Positions 53,962 to 63,746 of a stretch of DNA of 64,000 bases are shown here, one piece after another (positions within the stretch are counted from its first letter, which is position 1; every line of letters starts with the position of its first letter). This DNA comes from CAZUMW01 sp964621615 (GTDB taxonomy: Bacteria; Desulfobacterota; WTBG01; CAIYCZ01; CAIRTM01), in NCBI GenBank assembly GCA_964621615.1, contig CAZUMW010000015.1:22852-86851 (forward strand), written 5' to 3'. Under the pieces are notes generated by a model. The model made no database searches and was not told where the DNA came from. It was given only the letters and a program-made list of their open reading frames with translations. Made by a program: the position numbers and the translations under genes.

Positions 53962-55464
53962 ATGAAACTCCCGGTCATCATACGGATTATCAGCGCTCTT
54001 GAAAGTAAAAGCAATCCGCCTGCCGGATGCATTTTGACCTTTCTTGGCGCCGTCACGCTTCGAAACTTTCTCGAGATGTATTCCGACAATGAATCGGTTT
54101 CCGCTGTTCTTTTCGTGCATTATTACCTTTCCTATATTTGTCTGGCCGCAGCCCTGATCATCCTTTTCGCACGGGCGACCCGGCAGAGTGCCGCAGTAAC
54201 GGCCCGGGTCGTGTTGCCGTCCTTCATCATTCTTTTGCTGGCACCGGCTATTGATCTCATATTATATCCCGGATACGGATATGATATTTCATATATGCTC
54301 CCCGGCATACACGAGGACCTTCTGTTCCGGTTCTTCACCTTTTTCGGTCCCCTTGATGTGTTCGGCGTCAGCCCGGGCATGCGCATTGAAATAGCATGTG
54401 TCCTGATCATAAGCGGCATATACTTTTATGTAAAAACCCTGAGCATTATACGCAGCCTTGTGTATGTCTTGTTAATGTATACCGTAATATTTCTCTACGG
54501 CATCGCTCCCTATGGCGCTAAGCATATGCTGTCTCTGGCCGGTCTTTCCTATTCCTATTCCCCGATCCTCATGCGAAACTTCTATTTAACCGTTCTGCTT
54601 TTTCTTGGGCCGGCCCTTTTGTACTGCTATAACCCGCGGTACAGCCGTGCTCTTGTAAAAGACATCAGATTGCTTCGGGTGCTTCATTTTGAAATAATGT
54701 TTATCATTGGAATTTTGTTTTTCACACCACGAACCGACTGGGGTCACGATTTTTTCTTTTCTCTCATATGTCTTCCTGCTGCGGTTCTGTTCGGCTGCCT
54801 CTTTTCACTCATCACCAATAATCTTGCAGACTATGAAACAGATAAAATCTCCAATCCGTCCCGGCCTACCGTTTCGGGATCGATTCCGATAGACCGTTAT
54901 CGAAAACTCGGCTGGCTTTTTTTTGCATTATCACTTTGTTATGCCCTTGCCGCCGGATTCGGTCATCTATTTTTTATTCTGCTTTTTATCTCCGGCTATG
55001 TGTTTTATTCACTTCCTCCTTTTCGTGTGAAAAGGGTGCCGGTTGTTTCAAAAATATGCATATCGTTCAACTCGCTTGTTTTATTCATTATGGGATATAC
55101 CCTTGCCGGCGGAACTATGGAAATTCCCTGGCAGATTCCGCTGTTTTTCCTCATATTTTTTACGGGTGCCTGCAATGTGATTGACCTTAAGGACCGGGAA
55201 GGAGATGCCGCAGCCGGCATAAAAACACTGCCCGTTCTTTTAGGGATGCGATTGAGCAAAGTTATAATCGGCGGTTTCGTTTTTCTGTCATACGCTTTGT
55301 CCTTCATGCCTTTGAATAGGCCCGAGCTGATAACTCCCTCGGTTATTATCGGGCTTGTTCAATGTTATTTGATTAACAGAACACCATACCGCGAAAAGCC
55401 GGTGCTCATTGTTTATATTATGAGCGTTGCAGCTCTTGTTGCCTACCTGTATATATGCGGGTAA
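53962..55464 (+). CDS. UbiA-family prenyltransferase with N-terminal membrane extension
   Basis: The 500-residue protein is polytopic. The last 270 residues are UbiA-like: the first Asp-rich motif NNLADYETD (N-x3-D-x3-D, about 290), then KISNPSRP, and the second motif DLKDREGD (about 405), which bind prenyl diphosphate and magnesium. Typical UbiA proteins are about 290 residues. Here about 225 extra residues with five or six transmembrane helices precede that domain and match nothing I know. It probably prenylates an aromatic or other acceptor at the membrane; acceptor unknown. Confidence 0.8.
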   Translation: MKLPVIIRIISALESKSNPPAGCILTFLGAVTLRNFLEMYSDNESVSAVLFVHYYLSYICLAAALIILFARATRQSAAVTARVVLPSFIILLLAPAIDLILYPGYGYDISYMLPGIHEDLLFRFFTFFGPLDVFGVSPGMRIEIACVLIISGIYFYVKTLSIIRSLVYVLLMYTVIFLYGIAPYGAKHMLSLAGLSYSYSPILMRNFYLTVLLFLGPALLYCYNPRYSRALVKDIRLLRVLHFEIMFIIGILFFTPRTDWGHDFFFSLICLPAAVLFGCLFSLITNNLADYETDKISNPSRPTVSGSIPIDRYRKLGWLFFALSLCYALAAGFGHLFFILLFISGYVFYSLPPFRVKRVPVVSKICISFNSLVLFIMGYTLAGGTMEIPWQIPLFFLIFFTGACNVIDLKDREGDAAAGIKTLPVLLGMRLSKVIIGGFVFLSYALSFMPLNRPELITPSVIIGLVQCYLINRTPYREKPVLIVYIMSVAALVAYLYICG

Positions 55465-55497
55465 ATCCTAATCCATTACCATCCGAAAAATATCTGC

Positions 55498-55532
55498 AAA
55501 AAAAAGCCGGGCATTGTTAAAAGCTGCCCGGC
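55498..55532 (-). terminator. Rho-independent terminator of the arylsulfotransferase operon
   Basis: GCCGGGCA (55506-55513) and TGCCCGGC (55525-55532) form a perfect 8-bp stem with an 11-base loop. On the - strand the stem is followed by eight T (55505-55498). It therefore ends transcription arriving from 55637 and beyond. On the + strand there is no T-run after the stem, so it is unlikely to terminate the UbiA gene. Confidence 0.8.
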
Positions 55533-55636
55533 GTTCGGTTGCAGAAAAGTGTGTTAATCACACATATAAAATTACGGTTTTTTCATGTTCTGTAACATGG
55601 TTTCCACAATACGGTCCATACATAATTCCCAATGCG

Positions 55637-57071
55637 CTAAAATGAAAAAGGAGCTGCACGATAAAGCGGCTGTTCGCGGGTGGATCCCGGTGCGCAGCTA
55701 AAACGCATTTCCCAATAATTTAGTCCCTGCTCATCGATTTCCTTGACCATGGTGCAGCTCGAGCAGCTGATCAGCATATTGTCGCCGACATCGTACGCAC
55801 TGCCCTGAGTTGAACACTGCTCTCCTATAGGGAACTCCCGTACGATACGTGCCGTTTTGTCCCCTGCATGGTTTTCTGTCAGCTTCAGCTCTATAACCCG
55901 GGCTTCTTCACACTGAGCGCCGCATTCGTGGGTGTTACGGTCGTCAAAAAGAACAATATTTCCGTTTTCTCTCTGCCATACATGATGCTGTCCGAAAAAA
56001 TCGTTATTATCGGTATCCGATCCGGTAATCGTGAAGTCGCCGCCGTCCTCACCGTTCAATTCCCAGGTGACCCCGCCGCTCTCACCGTTTATCAAAAGCA
56101 CCGAATGAATACCGGTGAGCGAAAAAAGGAAATCACCGCTGTTTCTAACAGATACCGCGTTTGCATGGGCCCAGTCGCGGCCCTGCAACCCGTATGCTTT
56201 CCAGAAATTTGTATCTTCGCTTCCCCGTGGATGAAATACATTTTCAACATCCCAGCCCCGAACTTTTTTACCGTTTTCATCAAACACATACACACCGTCA
56301 ATAATATAAGCGCCGTCCTCACTGTCACGTGCCGTAATCGCCCAGGTATTTTTTGCCGTGACGCAGCACATCATGGTGAACATAGTTTTCAAATTCCTCA
56401 ACCTCGTTTCGCTGCAATGTCATAAGAACATTGCCGGTAAAATCAAGCTCCACAATCCACTCGCGGTTTGCCATAGCAACAATTGTGTTGTTATCTGTTA
56501 TCGACATAGTATCAATGGAGGGCGATTCTTCACCGATAATGTACGAAAGATTGTCATACCAGACAATATTTCCCTGAACATCAAAAACAGTGAGATAATC
56601 GGAACCGGCATCGGTGCCGCATCCCATTATGAGCAATACATAATCAGTATTACAGTTTTGACACGGCTGCACGATCTCCGTCTGCACGTTTGCTAAATCA
56701 TCCGGCAGTGAACGGGTAGTGAATTCTCCTGACACGGACTCATCTCCCGTCCGTGCCTCCCACTTATAGTCTGTCCCTGTTTTGAGATTATACAGGGTAA
56801 ATGAATGGATCATTCCTGTAGACGTTTTTGTCTGCCGCGATAGCTGCTCACCTTCCTCACCAAAAGCGATGTTTACGTCTGCCGCACATGCTGTTTCAAC
56901 AGTGCAGTCATAGCGAAGCACATTAACAACCGGTGAGGACTGTTCAACACACTGCGCAGATGTAATTATCGTTTCTGCATCCGGATCGCCGGGATCTAAA
57001 CAAGCGGTTGCAGAACACATGAGCAACAGAGCTGCACACACAATCAAAAGGTTAATTGCAATTGTTTTCAT
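55637..57071 (-). pseudogene. Arylsulfotransferase-like lipoprotein, broken by a 1-base frameshift
   Basis: Two adjacent frames together make one ASST-like protein of about 475 residues. The first part (57071-56325) has a lipobox (CSATAC), an Ig-like N-domain and blades ending NYVHHDVLRHG. The second part (to 55637) continues with TWAITARDSEDGAY, WAHANAVSV, FFGQHHVWQ and ILFDDRNTH-like NIVLFDDRN, typical of ASST propellers. They join if one A is removed from an A6 run at about 56353-56358 (- strand GGC-AAAAAA-TACC). So this is a frameshift mutation, a slippage site or a sequencing error. Family members transfer sulfuryl groups or act as propeller proteins. The ATG overlaps the cytochrome stop. 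Confidence 0.75.
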
Positions 57072-58732
57072 TCGTCATCTTCTCTTTGCAGGGTTATCGT
57101 ACTGTGTTCCATAATTATATCGGGCACAGCCCACCCTTTCTGGTCCATCAGCTCTTTGAATGCGCGCCGGTAGATCAGCCTGGCGGAAACTGTTGCACTC
57201 TGTGCCGCTGACGCATCAAAAACATAGCTGCCGGTATCCGTTTGAAAGGCTGCTATACGGTTATCGCTGGCTATTCTGAAAAGGCTCCAGTAGTTTGCGG
57301 TAGGTGAGAGGCCGGTCCATGATTCCTCAAGAACCTTTGCAAACACTTTACCGGGAAGGCCTGCATAATATCCCTCTTCAGGATCCCCTTCGCCAGCCCA
57401 GACCGGTATGGTCTCTCCGTCAATTTGAACAAGTTCGCCCCCGGTTTCATCCTGTGCATGTACCACCAGTATTAAATGACGAAGCGGGGAGTCGGTCGGC
57501 ACATGATGCCCTGTTTGATCGTTTGTTATACTGACCGAAACACGAACTTCATTGTTTTTTATACATCCGTCAACAGTCATGCTCACGGAATTATGCAGCA
57601 GATCCTCATCAGCAGCGCCCGGCATGGTGTGGCTCAGAATACGGCCCGGATCGCGATGATACCCGCCCTTATCGGGATATACGAAATAATCGTATTCAAC
57701 CGGCGGCATATGACAATCCTGACACGTTTGGCCGCTTTCAGGATCACTGTATGGACTTTCAAGCCACTCTCCGTATGAATTATACACAGGGATATCCCAG
57801 AAAACGCCGTAATGGCAGGGGCTGCAGTAGGCGCTTTCCTCGATAAGCGGAAGCCTGCTTACCCGGCGGGTCACATCATCAAACTGGCCGAAGAAAAGCT
57901 GCCGCCCCTCTTCCGGCCTGAAAAGCTTCATGGAAAGAACACCAGGATGATTAGCCGGAGGAAGCCCGGTTTCATTGTCCAGCAAAACGTCACCGATCTT
58001 ATGACAAAATTCACAGAATATTCCTTCAGCATAGATACCCTCGGCGTCATTGGGATCGGCGGCATAGGCCATGCCGGGAAGTGCTGCTGGTCCCGGAACG
58101 TGGCAGGCTGCACAATTGCCGGCTGTGTCAGGATAATCAAGCTTGTATCCCGGGCCGTAGTATGGTTTGTCAGGGTCGGGAGGAAGCGGTATAATGCCGT
58201 AATCCTTTACTGAAATATAGCGTGTCTGAGGGCTTTTGTTTCCGTTAACATCTGTTCCGTTATACATGGTCAGAAATCGCTCGTTTGACGCTGAGCGGCT
58301 GTGAGCGTCTTCAAGCCACTCAGGATATGCAGGCATGCAGTGACCGCAGCTTTTAGACCCTTCTGCACTTTCGAGTGAAAACCAGTCATAGTCCGCATTA
58401 TCACCGGTATAATAGGGAGTAAGCGTTATGCGCACATCTGTTGCGTTGTCTCTTGTCAACCGCGCCCACCCGACATAGTACCCGTCAGCCCATGCGGTGA
58501 CGGTAACCGGCTGGATCAAATCAACACTGCTCAGGGAAAATCCGCCCAGGCGGCCGGTTTCGGTTTTGTTCTCAGTTGCCTGGACGCGGACGGTTGCACC
58601 GGCAATGGGGCCGGACTGATCAACAACCATTCCGGATACTGTGCCCGGCTTGTCACATGCTGTAATAATAATAAGCACTCCTGAAACAGCACATGCCTGT
58701 GCATATCGTACCATCCATCCCGGCAAATGCAT
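57068..58732 (-). CDS. Multihaem c-type cytochrome lipoprotein
   Basis: A 554-residue exported lipoprotein (IIITAC at about residue 26). A CarboxypepD_reg-like domain (GTVSGMVVDQSGPIAGATV, about 30-100) precedes a haem region with four CXXCH sites: CAACH (about 207), CEFCH (about 240), CSPCH (about 303) and CQDCH (about 336). A fifth site, CGHCM (about 128), has Met where the haem-ligating His is expected. A His-rich C-terminal domain (about 370-550) has TGHHVPTDSPLRH. It likely carries electrons on the periplasmic or outer surface. It is followed at once by the ASST-like gene and preceded 20 bases by the propeller gene. Confidence 0.88.
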   Translation of the reverse strand: MHLPGWMVRYAQACAVSGVLIIITACDKPGTVSGMVVDQSGPIAGATVRVQATENKTETGRLGGFSLSSVDLIQPVTVTAWADGYYVGWARLTRDNATDVRITLTPYYTGDNADYDWFSLESAEGSKSCGHCMPAYPEWLEDAHSRSASNERFLTMYNGTDVNGNKSPQTRYISVKDYGIIPLPPDPDKPYYGPGYKLDYPDTAGNCAACHVPGPAALPGMAYAADPNDAEGIYAEGIFCEFCHKIGDVLLDNETGLPPANHPGVLSMKLFRPEEGRQLFFGQFDDVTRRVSRLPLIEESAYCSPCHYGVFWDIPVYNSYGEWLESPYSDPESGQTCQDCHMPPVEYDYFVYPDKGGYHRDPGRILSHTMPGAADEDLLHNSVSMTVDGCIKNNEVRVSVSITNDQTGHHVPTDSPLRHLILVVHAQDETGGELVQIDGETIPVWAGEGDPEEGYYAGLPGKVFAKVLEESWTGLSPTANYWSLFRIASDNRIAAFQTDTGSYVFDASAAQSATVSARLIYRRAFKELMDQKGWAVPDIIMEHSTITLQREDDE

Positions 58733-58751
58733 AATATGTACCTCTGTCTGT

Positions 58752-61043
58752 TTATTGCCCCTGAGGAGTGCCCAGCCGCCAAATGCCTACAGATGCAGCA
58801 TAGAGCACAGACCCGTCTGAACTGATGTCAATGTCCGGAGCAGTAAGAATCGTGTCCCCCAGGCCCTGATCAAGCTCGGAAAATGTTTCACCGCTGTTAA
58901 TTGAGCAGTGTATCCCCAGCCTGTTTGAAACATAAACAATTCGAGAATCGTTTGGATCGATTTCAATTGACAATATCGCCGCCGCTGGGTCAAGCCCCGC
59001 GCTGAGCTGACTCCATGAGGATCCTGCGTCCGTGCTTTTAAACAGCCCGCTCCCGCCCCCGGCATACAATACGCTCGCATTATCGGGAGCAACCGCTATA
59101 TCGCTGAAATACCCGTACGGCTCCGGCAGGCCGTCATTAATCGAAGTCCACGTATCTCCTGCATCGGTGCTTTTATACAGTCCGATATTCTGAATGCCTG
59201 CTGCATAAACGGTTTTGGGTGCCTGAGGATCTACCGCTGCTGCCATAAATCCGCATTCTTTGAATGCGGTATCATTCAGATGTGTCCAGGATGTGCCTCC
59301 GTCAGTGGAGCGGTAAATGCCGAAACCGCGTACCTGCCCGGGTTTTGAGCCTATCATATCAACAAGAACTGCGGTGTTTCTTGTCGGCGCATACACATAT
59401 CGCCTGTTTGACGGTGCAAATGCAAATTCTTCAACCACTACCATTCCCCAGGTTTTTCCGGAATCACTCACCGCAGCTGTGGGCTCAAGCATATGCCGAA
59501 GCTCCCAGCTTTGTCCGCCGTCTGCTGATTCGTATATGCCCATCTCCGAACACACAAGAAGATGGTCGGATGTTTTCGGATCCATACCGATTGTTTCTCC
59601 GCCACTGGTTAAGGACGAATATGCCTGCCCTGACCATGTTATGCCGGAGTCTGTGCTTTTAAACGGAGCCATACGGGTAATAGTATGCACGCGAGAAGCA
59701 TTCTGTTTATCGACACAAACCTCGAGCGGGTCGGATCCCGTGTATCCTGTTGTGGCAAGCTGCCAGCTTTTACCGCCGTCAGTTGATAGAAAATTACCGC
59801 CTATATAATTATTTATGAATACCCGTTCGCAGTCTTCCGGATCGGTTTGAATATCAACGGGAACACCGGGATTAAGCCCCGGGGGCCCCCAGGTTTCACG
59901 CTCCTCATCTCCGTAGGTCTCCCAGGTAACGCCCCCGTCGGTGCTGCGGTAAAAAAACTTCGAACTTCCGGCATATGCAATATCCGGATTCTGCTCGCAG
60001 AACTCAACCGACGTAATAATGTCATATGAAATAACCTCCTGCCAGGACTCACCGCCGTCATCGGTATAATACACACCGCCATAACTTTTTTCAGTGCCGC
60101 CAACATTAATCAGCGGAGCCTCAAGCGATCCTGTCCCGGCAAGCAGAGTATTGGGCTCTCCCGGCTTCATATACAGGCTGCTGACATAAACATTATTAAG
60201 CCCGCTTTGCTTATCTATAACCGTCCACGTGTTCCCGCCGTCAGTGCTCTTAAGAATGCCGACCCCCCCGCTGTCCTCAGGGCCCCCGCCCCCTTCAATC
60301 GGAAAATTGAGCGGTTTTCGGTCGAAAAAACCGGTTGAAACATAAATAACATCAGGGTCATCAGGGTTTATCCAGATATAGCGACACAGAGCCTCTCCCT
60401 CCCATATTTTTGACCAGCTGGCACCGCCGTCTGTTGATTTATACACTCTTCCGCCCACTGCGCTTTCACGGCTTTCCCCGATTGTTCCCTCGTCTTCAAA
60501 CACATATGCTTCGACTTCAGATGCTGCATATACAATATCCGAGCTGCGCGGATCGATCGTAAATCCCCGGAAGGACTGCCCGGTGTGCGGCGATATGCCG
60601 CCATCAGATTCCTGCCAAGACATTCCCCTGTCAGTTGATTTATAAATATGTCCGGTATACTGCATACCGACCCAGAGAATCGATGTATCGTGCGGGTCAA
60701 CAGTAACCGAAAAAACCGGTATTGAGGTCGATTCCTCAAGTGGCTCTAATCCGCTGTTGCTCGGATTCCAGGTCATCCCACGGTCAGTGCTGTAAAAAAA
60801 ACCTGCCACCGCATCGGTAACATACCATCTTGTAAAGTCCTGAAAATCATAGCGGATATCATACCCGAGCCCTCCGGGCGGACCGCCGCAGCGAACCCAT
60901 GACTCTGCGGTGTATGCGGGCGGCCCTGCACTGTTGCCGCCTGAATCACATCCGTAAATCGCACAGAAAACAACAGTGCAAACGGATATGAACAAAAAAA
61001 CAAACATTATTCCCGGAATAGTACCATAATGATGTTCATTCAA
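58752..61043 (-). CDS. Asp-box (BNR/sortilin-like) beta-propeller lipoprotein
   Basis: The 763-residue protein has a signal helix and lipobox (AIYGC, about residue 31). It then carries about ten Asp-box repeats, S-T-D-x-G-x-S/T-W, such as YSTDRGMTW, YKSTDRGMSW, YKSTDGGASW and FKSTDAGSSW, spread through the chain, with strand pairs of the form DPNDPDVIYVST. This is a large propeller, like Ycf48/sortilin or sialidase folds, but without a visible sialidase active site. It probably binds partners at the cell surface. It lies between the cytochrome and glycosidase-like genes. Confidence 0.82.
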   Translation of the reverse strand: MNEHHYGTIPGIMFVFLFISVCTVVFCAIYGCDSGGNSAGPPAYTAESWVRCGGPPGGLGYDIRYDFQDFTRWYVTDAVAGFFYSTDRGMTWNPSNSGLEPLEESTSIPVFSVTVDPHDTSILWVGMQYTGHIYKSTDRGMSWQESDGGISPHTGQSFRGFTIDPRSSDIVYAASEVEAYVFEDEGTIGESRESAVGGRVYKSTDGGASWSKIWEGEALCRYIWINPDDPDVIYVSTGFFDRKPLNFPIEGGGGPEDSGGVGILKSTDGGNTWTVIDKQSGLNNVYVSSLYMKPGEPNTLLAGTGSLEAPLINVGGTEKSYGGVYYTDDGGESWQEVISYDIITSVEFCEQNPDIAYAGSSKFFYRSTDGGVTWETYGDEERETWGPPGLNPGVPVDIQTDPEDCERVFINNYIGGNFLSTDGGKSWQLATTGYTGSDPLEVCVDKQNASRVHTITRMAPFKSTDSGITWSGQAYSSLTSGGETIGMDPKTSDHLLVCSEMGIYESADGGQSWELRHMLEPTAAVSDSGKTWGMVVVEEFAFAPSNRRYVYAPTRNTAVLVDMIGSKPGQVRGFGIYRSTDGGTSWTHLNDTAFKECGFMAAAVDPQAPKTVYAAGIQNIGLYKSTDAGDTWTSINDGLPEPYGYFSDIAVAPDNASVLYAGGGSGLFKSTDAGSSWSQLSAGLDPAAAILSIEIDPNDSRIVYVSNRLGIHCSINSGETFSELDQGLGDTILTAPDIDISSDGSVLYAASVGIWRLGTPQGQ

Positions 61044-61095
61044 TGAATTGCCCTCCGCAAATAAGCCTGTGGTTTAAATACTCTATTGTCAAAAA

Positions 61096-62178
61096 TCAAT
61101 TACAAATATCAGTGATTCCATCATAAACATCAGAATACTGTCCCGGTGCCGGAGGCCCGGTTGAGCCGATTACCAGTCGGGTAAAAATTATATTTGATGC
61201 TCCGGCTTCAAGGGCTCCCTGAGCCGACGGGCGTGCGGTTTCCTCGCTGCTTACCTGGGCTTCCGTTACCCATATGGGTTTGCTGATACCATGACGGTCG
61301 AGTAATGCCTTGAAATCCTTAACATTAAAGGTTGATTCATCTCCCTGGCTGATATGGTGAATATTGGCAATGTCAAAATAGTCCGCGCCTCCGTTCTCAA
61401 AAACCTCATTCCAGAAATCCGTCATCCACTGCTCGGTACCGGCCGCACCCCCCTGCACAACATTGCAGTCGGGACAGGTCTCTTTTATAGCGGCGTAGCT
61501 TTCCTGCAGTATGGTTACATATTCGGATGCGCTGCCGATAAAGAACGTAAGCGTTTCTTCATTCATGGACGGCTCGTTGAGTATTTCCCAATATTTTATG
61601 GGAAGAGTTAATCCGGGCATGTCATTTACCCCGTCACCGTCGTAGCGCTCAACAAGGTTTTTCACAAAAGAAGCATAATTCGTATAGCTGCAGGGGGCAC
61701 ACCGGCTCGCCGGTATGCCCATGTTTTCTCCGGGAAAATAAAATTCATCTTGCGTAGAGACCTGACAGCTTTCATCGCGGCATTGTTTCTGGTCCCATTC
61801 CGCAAAGGGCCAGATAGTTCCCAGCAGTGCAACACCCTCATGCTGAGAACCGGTCACCCATTTATCGGCTTCTGAATAATCGGGCGAACCCTGCTGCGGC
61901 TCAATCCACCCCCAGACAAAAGGACCGGGGTGCGGCCGCGTCCATGCTGCACCGGTCATAGCAATAGTCTTGAGTTCGACAGGATTTGCGCTGAGAAAGC
62001 CGATACAGTTTTGCTCAATATCCGGGGGAATCGAAACGGTAACATTATCAGTGGAGTTATCTGTCTGGTTATCGCTGTCATAATCATCATCACAGCCGAC
62101 TGGTATAAAAAATAAAATCACGGCTGTCAAAATAATAAGAGAATACAAAAATGCACGCACATATCGTTTTTTTTCCAT
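61096..62178 (-). CDS. Glycoside hydrolase-like lipoprotein (clan GH-A fold)
   Basis: From the ATG at 62178 (GGGGAG eight bases upstream) it has 360 residues. A lipobox FIPVGC and an Asp/Asn/Thr-rich linker precede a TIM-barrel-like domain. Features of clan GH-A enzymes are WEILNEPSM, the likely acid/base Glu, and PIWVTEAQVSS, the likely nucleophile Glu. Three Cys pairs (CRDESC, CAPC, CPDC) are unusual. Substrate cannot be predicted. It precedes the Asp-box propeller gene by 52 bases and may act with it on surface polysaccharide. Confidence 0.78.
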   Translation of the reverse strand: MEKKRYVRAFLYSLIILTAVILFFIPVGCDDDYDSDNQTDNSTDNVTVSIPPDIEQNCIGFLSANPVELKTIAMTGAAWTRPHPGPFVWGWIEPQQGSPDYSEADKWVTGSQHEGVALLGTIWPFAEWDQKQCRDESCQVSTQDEFYFPGENMGIPASRCAPCSYTNYASFVKNLVERYDGDGVNDMPGLTLPIKYWEILNEPSMNEETLTFFIGSASEYVTILQESYAAIKETCPDCNVVQGGAAGTEQWMTDFWNEVFENGGADYFDIANIHHISQGDESTFNVKDFKALLDRHGISKPIWVTEAQVSSEETARPSAQGALEAGASNIIFTRLVIGSTGPPAPGQYSDVYDGITDICN

Positions 62179-62340
62179 AGCACATTCTCCCCTGAAATAT
62201 ATTACCGATAACTGTGAGATGTATTTTACTGCCACGCATTTCTGCTTTGCCGGTGCCACCCATAGATTGACAAATGCGGGAATATAAGAAAACCTCCTGA
62301 ATCGGTAAACCGATCAAAATTAACCGAAAGGTGGTTTCCG

Positions 62341-62600
62341 ATGGCACTAAATCAAAGCTTAAAACATACCAAATGTGATTGCAAGTACCACATAGAATGG
62401 ATTCCAAAATATCGACGGTAAAAGTTGTACGACAATTGCGCCAATACTTAGGTGAAGTATTTAAGCCAACAAAAAGAAAGGATGATCTTGGGGTCGAGGG
62501 TACTTTGTATTACCTGTAGTGGAGATGATGAGGAATTGAACTGCTACCCCGACATGTCGAAATCGAGTCAACTCCGACTGCATGGGGCTAAAGAAAACAA
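62341..62600 (+). pseudogene. Decayed IS200/IS605-type transposase and 3' end
   Basis: The ATG at 62341 opens a 26-codon frame ending CDCKYHIEWIPKYRR then TAA. That is the start of a TnpA (Y1/REP-like) transposase, which normally continues KVLYGQLRQYLGEVF. The expected continuation is visible in shifted frames (QLRQYLGEVFK, KRK), showing small deletions. The rest of the gene is missing, and GAATTGAACTGCTACCCCGAC with CTAAAGAAAA (62529-62600) looks like the element's right end. The gap 62179-62340 has only a short hairpin. Nothing else is seen between 62600 and 62729. Confidence 0.75.
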
Positions 62601-62729
62601 CAAAACAACTCTGATATCCTGGCGAGGATTCTTATATGCTGTTAACGCTGCCTTTAAAATTTTACACTGTTATTACAGTGGGTTAACCCTGTTTTCGTGC
62701 ATAAAAATATCAGAAGACCCATTCTTATT

Positions 62730-63746
62730 TCACATTGGATCTAACCCGATAATCCCTCCCTGGTCATCAAACAGTAAGGGAACCGCGTTTGCATACATAC
62801 CGATAGTACCGTCAGGCATTCGCAGCAGACAAGGATCCTCAACGCCTTCAGTGTCTCCGGTAAGCAGGGTGCCGCTACTGTCATAAAAACTCAACGGCTC
62901 CGGTTTGGTCCAGCTTATGCCGTCTGATGAATAGCTTATAAGGCTGCTTTTTAAAAGATGGCGGAAGACTGCAGCCCATCTCCCGTCGGTGAGTTCAATA
63001 ATGCAGGGATCATGACAGTTTTTAAAAAGCTCATCGTTTTCAAGAGTGAAACTGAGCCCATCGTTTGATGTCGCAAGCATTATAGAGCTCGGGCCGTCGC
63101 TACCGACCTTGTTTGCAGAAAAAAGCATTACATAGGTACCGTTGTCTTTGCAGAAAATCCTGCCATGTGCAGCTCCTGAAAGTCCCATGTCATCATTAAT
63201 ACCGATGCGGGAGCCGCTTTCCCTGGTAAACGTAAGTCCATCACTACTTATGGCACTTTTAATAAGGGATACACCTGTTTCTGCCCCGTCTGCTGAAAGA
63301 GTTGACACATAATACATCCGAAATGTTTCATCGTCGTATTTTATAACCCATGGGTGTGAAACCTTATAATCCTCTTCACCGTCAACGCCTCTACTTGCAA
63401 GGCGAACGCCGTCTTCAACAGTCCAGCTCCGAGCATCAGTGCTCACCGCACTGCCGATGCCTTCCTCGTTGATGCTGAAATAAATACGGTAGTTAGAGCT
63501 GTCAATCTTGACAATATCCGGTGCAACTACGCTGAAGCCGGGAGACATTGCAATTGCCATATCGTTACTGAACTGCCATGAAATCGGAACCTCTTCCTGC
63601 TCACCGTGCGCAACGCTTGTCGTTGTGGTTACAACCGGTGTCGTAGTGGTTGATTCTGATGTTGAATTATCATCATTAGGAGTGTCTTTGCAGCCATATG
63701 TCAGAAAACATACAAAACAAAAAACGGTAACAAAATATGGTTTCAT
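62730..63746 (-). CDS. Five-bladed-propeller-like lipoprotein
   Basis: A 338-residue protein with lipobox (LTYGC, about residue 19) and a Thr/Ser-rich linker (residues 25-45). The rest has glycosidase-like propeller strands: APDIVKIDSSNYRIYFS, STDARSWT, HPWVIKYDDETFRMYYVS, SSDGLTFT, LATSNDGLSFT and SSDGISWTKPE. The pattern resembles GH43/GH32/GH130-like beta-propellers. Acidic catalytic residues are not assignable with confidence. AAGGATG precedes the ATG. It is separated from the next lipoprotein gene by the IS remnant. Confidence 0.7.
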   Translation of the reverse strand: MKPYFVTVFCFVCFLTYGCKDTPNDDNSTSESTTTTPVVTTTTSVAHGEQEEVPISWQFSNDMAIAMSPGFSVVAPDIVKIDSSNYRIYFSINEEGIGSAVSTDARSWTVEDGVRLASRGVDGEEDYKVSHPWVIKYDDETFRMYYVSTLSADGAETGVSLIKSAISSDGLTFTRESGSRIGINDDMGLSGAAHGRIFCKDNGTYVMLFSANKVGSDGPSSIMLATSNDGLSFTLENDELFKNCHDPCIIELTDGRWAAVFRHLLKSSLISYSSDGISWTKPEPLSFYDSSGTLLTGDTEGVEDPCLLRMPDGTIGMYANAVPLLFDDQGGIIGLDPM

